Shown here in pieces: positions 17,901 through 23,948 of a stretch of 64,000 bases of DNA. The stretch comes from Chondromyces crocatus (lineage in GTDB: Bacteria; Myxococcota_A; Polyangia; Polyangiales; Polyangiaceae), in the NCBI RefSeq assembly GCF_001189295.1, contig NZ_CP012159.1, positions 6,216,525 through 6,280,524 on the forward strand. Direction: 5' to 3'. The first letter of the stretch is position 1, and every line of letters begins with the position of its first letter. A program made the position numbers and the translations under genes. The notes under the pieces are model-generated. The model was not told the origin of the DNA, did not search any database, and was given only the letters and a program-made list of their open reading frames with translations.

Positions 17901-18815
17901 ACCCTGGGCCTCTTGCAGCGCCCGACGCTGCCGGTGGACGCGCTCGTGAAGCTGCTCGCCGAAGAGCACGCCTTCGCACGCAAGGCCGCCGCCTACATCC
18001 TGGGGGCGCGCGCGGACGCGCTCCCCGGCGGCGCGGAGCGGACTCCCCTGCTGCGTGCTGCCGCGGACGCGGAGCGACGGACGGCGGCGCGCTGGGCGAG
18101 CACGCACGGCCGCGAGCGCGAGAGTGAGCTCCAGGCATGGCTCGACCTCCTGTGGGCGCTCCGTGTCCTCCACGTGGTGGACGCCCTGCCCGTGATGCGC
18201 TCTCTCGCGAAGGGAGAGGGCGGCACGGTGCCGGCCTCGGTGCGACGAGAGGCCGTGCGCGCCGTGAAGGCCCTGGCCACCCGCGAGGTGAAGAAGGTGG
18301 CCGCCACGGACATCGACGCGCTGCGCGTGGCCCTCCGCGACATGGATCCGGACGTCCGGACCGCGGCCTCTGCGGGCCTCGCCGCCTTGTCTCCCGACGC
18401 CTCGGCGAAGGAGGTGGTCGCGCTGTCGCCCTTCGACCCGGTGGCCTTCGGCCCGATCGCGGCCGCAGCCTCGGCGGAGGTGCGCGGAGGGCTGGTGAAG
18501 AGCGAGCGTGGGAGGCGCCTGGCGCTGCCCACGGTCATCCCTCAGGGCGAGGTGGCTGCCCTGCTGACCCTGGCGAAATCGGGCAGCGATCCCGCCGAAC
18601 GTCGGGACGCCATTGCTGCCCTGGGTCGTGCAGGCGGAAGTGACGCCTTGGCATTGCTGGAAACCCTGGCGTTTGATAAACGAGGGACGGACATCGCTTT
18701 GCGCAAAGCGGCCTACCGGGCCTACCGCTATGCGAAGCGTCGGGCCGAGCGAGAGAAGAAGGTGAACGCCTTGCTTGCCAGGAACGCGAACAAGACGGCC
18801 GGAGCGAGCGCATGA
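11982..18815 (+). CDS. giant WD40-HEAT/ARM repeat protein (retron-associated)
   Basis: I place the start at the ATG 11982, which overlaps the previous stop, giving 2277 residues. Residues about 20-340 form WD40 blades (for example HTGAVRAVAAAPSGERVASV, DGALRLWKV, EDGVVRIWYL, EDGKVKVWRL), so an incomplete or single propeller. The remainder is dozens of HEAT/PBS-type repeats of the form D-x-x-V-R-x-x-A. Charged Lys/Gly/Glu linkers near residues 585-610 and 1170-1200 separate the solenoid into at least three parts. No catalytic motif is visible, so it is most likely a scaffold or sensor. The ATGA overlap at its end (18812-18815) couples it to the SWIM protein. ARM/HEAT plus winged-helix SWIM next to a retron RT is, as I recall, the type XIII retron composition. 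Confidence 0.8.
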   Translation: MSHNIEHFEKVRALAATSRILAVGGVRAVPRGATSSGSQITLYDDVSNKRLRAIEVPAHVFGLAIVPSATEGGELLAAARGDGRVGLYTLEGAEKQVLQAHTGAVRAVAAAPSGERVASVGDDGALRLWKVGEKKAVGEWSLSAAPLRAVAFDPGGELVAAAGDDGVVRVVTLASGAVREMSGHKGAVFALAFTPRDGRVASAGEDGVVRIWYLVGEVESETRGEGGTGHTGAVHALLFLPPIDALVDGKEISDRFLSSGEDGKVKVWRLEDRRKPRTIETSAAPLHAIAFAASGKQGTGMLFHGGDRRTVWRQAVDTTGMPVERTFQLTDGFHALEAELAGQKAAKLSGLKKAAVLEEPEAVELVLRSVRNDKDAEVRAYAAAKVAEHGRREGRPALREALDDQHALVRQAAYEALLSLDKESPLSALRLALASKAADVRSRALTALPALKESSPLVPGLIADKLSDHDATVRLTALSELMKLWPGQPEPLRTAFERGPADLRAEVLLQAITLGWLSTPVLSPIVARALDDEDAEVRRLAFAAKVIERRALSHVLEARDEDFARSVKDIARRLAQVRLGLAKGAGDAAASGGPKGGKDAKGKDGKGAGNQVSEAAIAEARAAIPGVGEAGAEPSEADLEPLLTAMACRTPDTAVRGARGLAQLGDTRALGALLQLSREQDAGLRRQAATALSALTDGRAAKRLVWMLDDPDAAVRAAALDAYGRIAPVGERPLAVAEVALRSSHQDIRVRGLDWLVKLPAEGQRPAEAESLLADAIEDEAAKVRGEAFRTLWAWHTKAPEGALDRALAARFPDLRLRAVEELKAAGEKAWALPRLEKTIADRDATVATAAYEAVVKLRGVETPEPHLAAMASEHATLRTKGAEGARVASAGALRSALMKQLEDGEPAPRHAAIDALNRVFPSENGPIATGLQSSFLDLRVRAAELCAARGEERLIDPMRALLADKELLKVPNPALVAAFQALRGRAASSLATLGAPRLLRYFATELLKDDDAGVREQAARGLAMAARPGDEGYLLDALGHKDIAVRSWAADGLSRLGDPRALPVLIGTLRHDHAPIRVATIMSFAALGPEGYGGMLQGLEDPSREVQELVFAIVMARDLRAFRRGEAPELLTSALSSQRSDVRFAAARALELRVEPEGYLGHLIELLTPPKPTGKADASEKASTEEKSEGGEKAGKGPKGWPSEQERARILVGLAEALAGDSPEQRYAAAQVLRLRSKAAEFFREAKKVGQIRAAGAAFVADTTPRGAEETDGTPPKGWLRRLFARDEVARPAESPAPEGVRAKVGGIVRNLFGRGEAPKAAVASEAGVVPEAEQKRLRWLAFGAYLGLLRQVSPGDDEGHRVRRDAIDRIVDLCAKGFVSETAAIPPLVRALEDPHHLVRRAALAGLRALFPAGSDEPLSLALGSTSADVARAVLDELAQRGEVARPRIVAALNAPVSEVRRYAFEILERMSPKGSLEPLLAALGSEHADLRLGVLDRLANASDARIVPALYKAMESEHDDLRLKAAELTARRQDDKAVDVLAAFLRSDQASAVTRARDALSALGTAAAVRAVAAWLEEQSEPATRAAGIRALGAMRNPASLQPLVGRFEDDAAEVRNAAFQALLDLVGEPWGVDPRHTRKDDRKPKVPTAEAIANALTFLRAAAQAKDPELRLAAAKKLAVGDAPEANELLVPLIADRDAATRIAAVSSYASRVEGKGAPTGPMEAVLRAGTRDLMLPAAVAVASRGLVAALRPLLLFVRAGEGGERERALLGLGTLGDPRAIEELETVAAGGTKEAPVELSMQAAATEAIGRMAAKLPANEVRARLVTRVEQALDGDVLELRQNAARGLRWIGGERSRVLLEKTAENRDAPEALNAVAVMQIGWLGDTASEPVLARLLSSYGHEVRHKARWALDKLFPNERMRVELLAVESEREDIADAAATYLAKEADPAELVPRLGKLKNEALRAKLTLGLLQRPTLPVDALVKLLAEEHAFARKAAAYILGARADALPGGAERTPLLRAAADAERRTAARWASTHGRERESELQAWLDLLWALRVLHVVDALPVMRSLAKGEGGTVPASVRREAVRAVKALATREVKKVAATDIDALRVALRDMDPDVRTAASAGLAALSPDASAKEVVALSPFDPVAFGPIAAAASAEVRGGLVKSERGRRLALPTVIPQGEVAALLTLAKSGSDPAERRDAIAALGRAGGSDALALLETLAFDKRGTDIALRKAAYRAYRYAKRRAEREKKVNALLARNANKTAGASA

Positions 18816-20716
18816 CGACGGACACCGCACGGCCGGTCCAGCTCCGGTACAGCGCGCGCAGCGAGGTGAACGCCGACGCTCTGACGTCGAACGTGCGTCT
18901 TGCGCTCGACGGCGGGCGTGGCGTGGTGGGCGTGCGCGGTCGGGTCCGTGACGCCGCCCTGTTCCGCGACACGCTCATGGCCGCTGCGGCCATCCTGCAG
19001 AGCGACCTTCGCTACAAGGGCAAGGACCGGACGGCGTACCTCGCCTACCTGATGAAGCAGGGCAAGAAGGCGACGGCGGCGATCTGGGAGGCGCAGAAGG
19101 CGTTCCTCGACAAGTCCCTGGACGAGGACGAGAAGACCACGTCGGCGCTCGATCCGGTGCTCACGGTGCACCCCGACGAGATCTCGCTGGAGGTGTTCTC
19201 GCGCGACGAGAGCGCCTATGCGCGGGTGGCCTTCGCGAGCGATCTGTTCGAGGGGCGCGAGGCGGCCCACGGCACCACCTTCGCCGATCTCTCGCCCGAT
19301 CTGATCGCGCAGATGGACCGGCTCCGTGCCTACGGCGCGGTGGATCTCGACGCTGGCGTGAACGTCGCCGGTCGTGGTCCCGCCGAAGACCGCTCGACCT
19401 CCGTCCCCTACTCGTGGTTGCGCGGCTTCCTCCAGGTGCAGTCGGCGGCGACGTTGCCCGCGGTGACCTGCGAGCTGTCGCCGGTGGACCTGTACAATGC
19501 GCTCTACACGCTCCGGACGCGCAAGGCGAAGACGTCGCCGCGCGGCCTCCGCTTCGAGCTGGTGCCCGGGCGCGCGCCGCGGATGATCGTGGAGCCGTGG
19601 GAGATCGTGCTCGAAGGCCACGGCGAGGTGTTCCGCGGAGCGCCGCGTGTGGTGCGCACGTTCGGGCGACAGCGCTTGCTCACCCTGGCGCGCGTCCTCC
19701 CCCACGCGAAGCGCGTCCGGGTGCAGCTCCGGGGTCCTGGGCTGCCGGTGTTCTGGATCATCGATCTCGGCAAGGCGACGCTGACCGCCGCGATGACCGG
19801 CTGGACCGAGAGCAGCTGGGCGAGCGTGGCGTCGTTCGACGCCCTGATGCCGCACAGCGCTTCGAGCGAAGCCGAACGCGATGCGCTCGCGTCCCGTCTC
19901 ACGGGCGTGCTGCGCGAGCGGGGCCCGAGTGGGCTCGCCGAGCTGGCCGAGGCGGCCGGCGTGAAGGTCGACGCGGTGCGGGCGGCGATGCAGCTCGCTT
20001 GCCTGCGCGGTCGAGCCCTCTTCGACGTGGCGCGCGAGGTGTACAGACCGCGAGAGCTCTTCAGCGACGCCATCGACGAGCAGCGCATCCGCTATGGCTC
20101 GCCCCGTGAGGCGCGCGCCCACCGGCTGCTGGGGACGAAGGAAGCCCCGGGGGCTGGCGAGGTGACGCTGACGAAGGTGCACGACGTCGCTGGCGAGGGG
20201 GTGGAGATCCACGGCCAGGTGACCGACCTGGAGGCGCGGCGCGCGTTCACGCCGCACTTCACGATGGATGTCGAAGGCCGCGTCTCCGACGCCGCCTGCA
20301 CCTGCCCGACGTTCCGCCGCAGCGGCCTCCGCGAGGGGCCTTGCGAGCACATGATCGCCCTGCGGCTCGCCTACGCGCGCAAGCGGGTGGAGGAAGACGC
20401 GCTCCGGCAGACGGAGGAAGGGCGTCAGCTCATCCGGGCCGAGACGCGCACCTACGTGCGGCGTGACGAGAGCGGTGCGGAGACCGTCTTCCGCGTGTCG
20501 CTCGACGACAAGGTGGTCTACGTGCAGTGGGGAGCGCGCAGCGCAGCCGGATGGTCTGGCGCGATGGGTGCAGCTCCAGTGGAGCCGCGTGCATCCGTCG
20601 TGCGGCACCAGCGCATTTGGTTTGACACGGACCGCGAAGCGCGCGAGGCATACTTCCGTCGTCTGGAAGATCTTGCGTCCGAGGGGTTCGTGGATGCCGA
20701 CGTCGCGTCGGCCTGA
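18812..20716 (+). CDS. winged-helix/SWIM zinc-finger protein (retron-associated)
   Basis: The 634-residue protein has a C-terminal SWIM zinc finger: CTC at residues 496-498, then CEH at 511-513 (CxC-x12-CxH), embedded in the sequence FRRSGLREGPCEHMIALRL. Before it, around residues 370-415, the block LAELAEAAGVKVDAVRAAMQ followed by RGRALFDV looks like a winged-helix DNA-binding domain. SWIM fingers bind DNA or proteins. The start overlaps the stop of the WD40-HEAT gene. The stop is the last codon of the first unit of a 24-bp triple repeat, 87 bp before the retron RNA. The pairing of this protein with a HEAT protein and a retron RT suggests it is part of the retron effector. Confidence 0.8.
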   Translation: MTTDTARPVQLRYSARSEVNADALTSNVRLALDGGRGVVGVRGRVRDAALFRDTLMAAAAILQSDLRYKGKDRTAYLAYLMKQGKKATAAIWEAQKAFLDKSLDEDEKTTSALDPVLTVHPDEISLEVFSRDESAYARVAFASDLFEGREAAHGTTFADLSPDLIAQMDRLRAYGAVDLDAGVNVAGRGPAEDRSTSVPYSWLRGFLQVQSAATLPAVTCELSPVDLYNALYTLRTRKAKTSPRGLRFELVPGRAPRMIVEPWEIVLEGHGEVFRGAPRVVRTFGRQRLLTLARVLPHAKRVRVQLRGPGLPVFWIIDLGKATLTAAMTGWTESSWASVASFDALMPHSASSEAERDALASRLTGVLRERGPSGLAELAEAAGVKVDAVRAAMQLACLRGRALFDVAREVYRPRELFSDAIDEQRIRYGSPREARAHRLLGTKEAPGAGEVTLTKVHDVAGEGVEIHGQVTDLEARRAFTPHFTMDVEGRVSDAACTCPTFRRSGLREGPCEHMIALRLAYARKRVEEDALRQTEEGRQLIRAETRTYVRRDESGAETVFRVSLDDKVVYVQWGARSAAGWSGAMGAAPVEPRASVVRHQRIWFDTDREAREAYFRRLEDLASEGFVDADVASA

Positions 20717-20764
20717 GAGACCGACATCACGTCGGTCCGAGATGCCGGCATCGCGCCGGTGCGA
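20693..20764 (+). repeat. three 24-bp tandem repeats, first copy ending on the SWIM gene stop codon
   Basis: Units begin at 20693, 20717 and 20741. Unit 1 ends exactly with the TGA at 20714-20716. Each unit is itself a near palindrome (ccgac...gtcgg type). The last two units lie between the SWIM gene and the retron RNA and may act as a hairpin-rich 3' end. Confidence 0.7.
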
Positions 20765-20803
20765 GCAGGAACAGGAGGAGGACGAAGCGAGCGGGTCACC
20801 CGT

Positions 20804-21085
20804 GTCGCAGCACGAAGTGAGGAACTGAACGCACCAGCCTTCGCGCCTCGAGCGCAGGAGCGGCGTCGCGCCGCTCTGGAGGAACACCTGGTCATTGCAT
20901 CGCAAGGTAGCCTGTTCTTGGTTCTCTTCGCCGGTACGCGCTCTACGCCGACGGGAGAGCTGAGACCACGCCGCGACCGACGGGTCTCCCGTCGGCGTAG
21001 AGCGCGTACCGGCGGAGAACCGGTGAGGCTACCGTGCCCCAAGAGATGATTGTGATGCGTTCAGTGCCTCTCTTCGTGATGCGAC
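20804..21085 (+). ncRNA. retron msr-msd RNA
   Basis: An outer imperfect inverted repeat of 30 nt matches at 27 positions: a1 at 20804-20833 (gtcgcagcacgaag...gaacgca) and a2 at 21056-21085 (tgcgttcag...gcgac). Just inside a1, AGC at 20836-20838 offers a candidate branching guanosine at 20837. The msr part contains a hairpin with 8-bp arms (20858-20865 and 20869-20876, loop tcg). The msd part is one very long stem-loop, with a perfect 28-bp core (20931-20958 with 20985-21012) and further pairing outward (ggttctc with gagaacc, ggtagcct with aggctacc). The RT gene starts 55 bp after a2. This is the standard retron layout with long a1/a2 arms, as known for myxobacterial retrons. The expected msDNA is roughly 150 nt. 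Confidence 0.85.
20931..21012 (+). repeat. perfect 28-bp inverted repeat of the msd stem
   Basis: The arms 20931-20958 and 20985-21012 are exact reverse complements (ccggtacgcgctctac... against ...gtagagcgcgtaccgg), separated by a 26-nt loop. In RNA and in msDNA this would form a stable hairpin. A short alternative pairing of gagacc (20962) with ggtctc (20983) is possible at the loop base. Confidence 0.9.
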
Positions 21086-21140
21086 CGATGTCAAGGTAGA
21101 CCCGCTCTCCTCGCCTCCCCCGGAACCCCGGGAACGAGCC

Positions 21141-22619
21141 GTGACCGCCAAGATCGACCCGATCGTCCAGGCAGCAGCGCCAGTCGTCCTCCCCGTCACC
21201 ACCGCGCCCGCGGTGAAGCCCACGGAGACCGCCGAAGAGCGGCAGCGCGCCCTGGAAGAGCGCGTCGCCCGCTGGAAGGCGATCACCGAAGCGGGCGGCA
21301 TCGACTCCTGGGTGCAGGCCGAGCTGTCGTCGCGGGGGTTGCTCGTCAGCGGGGACCCGGCGCGCATGTCCGACCGGGAGCGCTCGCAGTGGAAGGAGCG
21401 CAAGAAGGCCGAGGTCAAGGAGCGGCGGACGCTCCGGCGGCAAGCGTGGTCGGCCTACCTCTCAAGCCACATTGCGCACCTCGGCCAGGGCGTTCACTGG
21501 GAAGAGAAGACCGGCGTCGACAAGTTCGACGTCGCGCAGCGCGAGGAGCGCGCGCGTGCGCTGGGGTTGCCCGCGATCGCCAGCGCCGAAGAGCTGGCGG
21601 CGAAGCTGGAGATCCCGGTGGCGCGCTTGCGCTGGCTGGCGTTCCACCGGGAGGTGGACACGGGGAGCCACTACAAGCGCTGGTTCATCCCGAAGCGAGA
21701 TGGAACGCAGCGGCTGATCACGTCGCCGAAGCGGGACCTGAAGCGCGCCCAGCGCTGGGCCCTCCGCCACGTGTTCGAGAAGCTGCCCGTCCACGGGACG
21801 GCGCACGGGTTTCTGTCGGCGCGGTCGATCGTGACGAACGCCGAGGCGCACGCCGGCGCCGACGTGGTGGTGAAGGTCGACATCAAGGACTTCTTCCCCA
21901 CCGTGACCTGGCGGCGGGTGCGCGGCCTGCTGCGAAAGGCGGGGCTCGCGGAAGGGCCGGCGACGTTGCTGTCGCTGCTGTCGACCGAGGCGCCGCGGGA
22001 CGTGGTGCAGTTCCGAGGGAAGACGCTGTACGTGGCGAACGGGCCGCGGGTGCTGCCGCAAGGCGCGCCGACGTCGCCCGCGATCACGAACGCGCTGTGC
22101 TTGCGGCTGGACCGGCGGATGTCGGGCCTCGCACGGAAGCTGGGGATGCGTTACACGCGCTACGCCGACGACCTGACCTTCTCGTGGCGTGCGCCGGCTG
22201 CAGCCGTGGCGAGCGAGACCGGCAAGAAGGGCAAGGGGAAGGCGGACGCGAAGGCGGCCGAGCCCAGGCCGCAGGCTCCCGTCGGCGCGCTCTTGCGGGC
22301 GGCGCGAGACATCCTGGGGGGCGAAGGGTTCCGGCTGCACCCGACGAAGACGACCGTGATGCGCCGGGGGGATCAGCAGAAGGTGACGGGCCTCGTGGTC
22401 AACGCGGCCGGGTCCTCGGTGCCGGCCGTGCGCGTGCCGCGCGAGCGGGTGCGCGAGCTGCGGGCGGCGATCCGGAACCGGGAGCTGGGGCGCGAAGGCA
22501 AAGGCGAGACGCTGGACCAGCTCAAGGGGCTGGCGGCGTTCGTTCACATGGCAGACCCGGTGCGCGGTCGTGCGTTCCTGGAGCGGATCGCGGCGCTGGA
22601 GTCGCGCTCGAGCGGCTGA
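21141..22619 (+). CDS. ret: retron reverse transcriptase
   Basis: This 492-residue RT (GTG start at 21141) has the retron-specific NAxxH motif NAEAH (233-237) directly before RT motif A VDIKDFFPTV (D247), then LPQGAPTSP (305-313), the catalytic YADD (341-344) and the retron VTG motif (415-417) in the Y region. It lacks the maturase/HNH domains of group II introns. An Ala/Lys/Glu-rich N-terminal extension of about 130 residues precedes the RT fold, as in other myxobacterial retron RTs. A Lys/Gly/Ala insert at 358-380 sits between the YADD strand and the thumb. It would reverse-transcribe the msd just upstream to make msDNA linked to the msr RNA. It follows the SWIM gene in the same direction. 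Confidence 0.93.
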   Translation: MTAKIDPIVQAAAPVVLPVTTAPAVKPTETAEERQRALEERVARWKAITEAGGIDSWVQAELSSRGLLVSGDPARMSDRERSQWKERKKAEVKERRTLRRQAWSAYLSSHIAHLGQGVHWEEKTGVDKFDVAQREERARALGLPAIASAEELAAKLEIPVARLRWLAFHREVDTGSHYKRWFIPKRDGTQRLITSPKRDLKRAQRWALRHVFEKLPVHGTAHGFLSARSIVTNAEAHAGADVVVKVDIKDFFPTVTWRRVRGLLRKAGLAEGPATLLSLLSTEAPRDVVQFRGKTLYVANGPRVLPQGAPTSPAITNALCLRLDRRMSGLARKLGMRYTRYADDLTFSWRAPAAAVASETGKKGKGKADAKAAEPRPQAPVGALLRAARDILGGEGFRLHPTKTTVMRRGDQQKVTGLVVNAAGSSVPAVRVPRERVRELRAAIRNRELGREGKGETLDQLKGLAAFVHMADPVRGRAFLERIAALESRSSG

Positions 22620-22717
22620 CGGGTCGGCGGGTCACTGCGCGATCGACCGACGGGCCTGGAGCACGGTTCCATTTGTTCACTCGACAGGGCTCCGTCGGCG
22701 GTGCAGGACCAGCGGGC

Positions 22718-23818
22718 ATGGTCGTGAAGCGTGAGGATGCGTCTCCCCTGCCCCGCGTGGATGCGGAGGCGCTGGCGGGCTACGGGTGGGGCCTCTGGCA
22801 GCAAGAGGCGCTGGATGCGCTGGGGGGCGGGGGTGACGAGGTCGGGCGCGTCTCCGCCGAGCACCAGGGGGTGTTCCTGGTGCGCTTCGCGGACGGTGAG
22901 CGCGCGGCTGCGCTGCCGGGGAAGATGCGCCGCGCCGTGGTCCGTGGCGAAGCGATCTGGCCGGCCGTGGGCGATTGGGTGGTGGTGGATCGCCCTCCGG
23001 GAGGCTCGGTGGTGCTGCGCGCGGTGCTGCCACGGCAGACGCGGCTGGCGCGGAAGGCCGTGGGCGAGCAGCGCGGTGAGCAGGTGCTCGCGGCGAACGT
23101 CGACGTGGCGTTCCTGGTGAGTGCGCTGGGCGCCGACCTGAGTCCGCGGCGTCTGGAGCGCTATGTGGCGCTGGCGCTGGAAGGCGGCGCGCTGCCGGTG
23201 GTGCTGTTGACGAAGGCAGACCTGTACGAGGACGTGGCGTCCGCGGTCGAGGTGGTGCGCTCCGTGGCGGCCGAGGTGGCGATCCACGTGCTGAGCAGCC
23301 ACACGGGGCTGGGCCTCGCCGCGCTGTCGCCGTACTTCGCGGGGGAGCGGACGGTGGTGCTGCTGGGATCCTCTGGCGTCGGCAAGTCGACGCTGCTGAA
23401 CCGGCTGCTCGGCGCGGACGTGCAGGCGGTGGGTGAGGTGCGTGCCGACGGGAAAGGCCGGCACACGACGACCCATCGTCAGCTGTTCCGACGGCCGGAT
23501 GGCGGGGTGGTGATCGACACGCCCGGCATGCGTGAGCTGGGTCTGTGGGACGCAGAGGCAGGCGTCAGCTCGGCCTTCCCGGACATCGAGGCGATCGCCG
23601 AGGACTGCCGGTTCAGCGACTGTCGACACGAGGGTGAACCAGGGTGCGCCGTGGTGGCAGCGGTCGCCGTCGGGACGCTGGAGCGCGGGCGGCTGGACAG
23701 CTTTCTCGGCCTCCAGGTGGAAGCTCGGCGCGCAGCAGCGAAGGCCGGACCTCGATCCAGCAACGAGCGCGTGCTCGGTCGCGCCGTGGCAGCGCGACTG
23801 GGGCGACGCCGTCGTTGA
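22718..23818 (+). CDS. rsgA: small ribosomal subunit biogenesis GTPase RsgA
   Basis: The 366-residue protein has an N-terminal OB fold, then a circularly permuted GTPase with motif order G4 (LLTKADLY), G1 GSSGVGKST (217-225), G2 (KGRHTTTHRQL) and G3 (DTPGMRELGLW), followed by a C-terminal zinc motif (CRFSDCRHEGEPGC). This order is diagnostic of RsgA (YjeQ), which matures the 30S subunit and binds GTP. The ATG at 22718 was chosen because homology begins near there, although the frame is open far upstream across the RT gene. The last codons overlap the first unit of a 35-bp triple repeat. It is likely an ordinary housekeeping gene beside the retron locus. Confidence 0.95.
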   Translation: MVVKREDASPLPRVDAEALAGYGWGLWQQEALDALGGGGDEVGRVSAEHQGVFLVRFADGERAAALPGKMRRAVVRGEAIWPAVGDWVVVDRPPGGSVVLRAVLPRQTRLARKAVGEQRGEQVLAANVDVAFLVSALGADLSPRRLERYVALALEGGALPVVLLTKADLYEDVASAVEVVRSVAAEVAIHVLSSHTGLGLAALSPYFAGERTVVLLGSSGVGKSTLLNRLLGADVQAVGEVRADGKGRHTTTHRQLFRRPDGGVVIDTPGMRELGLWDAEAGVSSAFPDIEAIAEDCRFSDCRHEGEPGCAVVAAVAVGTLERGRLDSFLGLQVEARRAAAKAGPRSSNERVLGRAVAARLGRRRR

Positions 23819-23912
23819 TGCGAGAGGCTACGTCTCAGCACAGCCATCATTGACGCGCGACATCACGCTTCGGTGCAGCCGTCGCTGATGCGCGACGCCA
23901 GGCTTCCGCGCC
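23808..23912 (+). repeat. three 35-bp tandem repeats starting in the 3' end of rsgA
   Basis: Units start at 23808, 23843 and 23878 with gccgtcgttgatgcg, gccatcattgacgcg and gccgtcgctgatgcg. The rsgA stop TGA (23816-23818) is part of unit 1, and the other units carry the same ttga/ctga context. Confidence 0.7.
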
Positions 23913-23948
23913 ACATGCCGGCATCGCATGCGCTCCAGCGTCTTCGTC

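Noticed and set aside
11739-18830. A 2363-codon open frame antisense to the WD40-HEAT gene.
   Set aside because: In very GC-rich DNA the opposite strand often stays open; the translation is His/Arg/Pro-rich without any domain, while the plus strand has clear WD40 and HEAT patterns.
21141-22619. The RT as a group II intron maturase or a diversity-generating retroelement.
   Set aside because: It has NAxxH and VTG retron motifs, no maturase or HNH domain, and an adjacent msr-msd; no variable/template repeats are seen.
6863-22619. PtuAB as the effector of the nearby retron (as in Ec78-type retrons).
   Set aside because: The pair lies on the other strand, is separated by more than 11 kb and a repeat array from the RT, and its ATPase is truncated; the SWIM/HEAT genes are better partner candidates.
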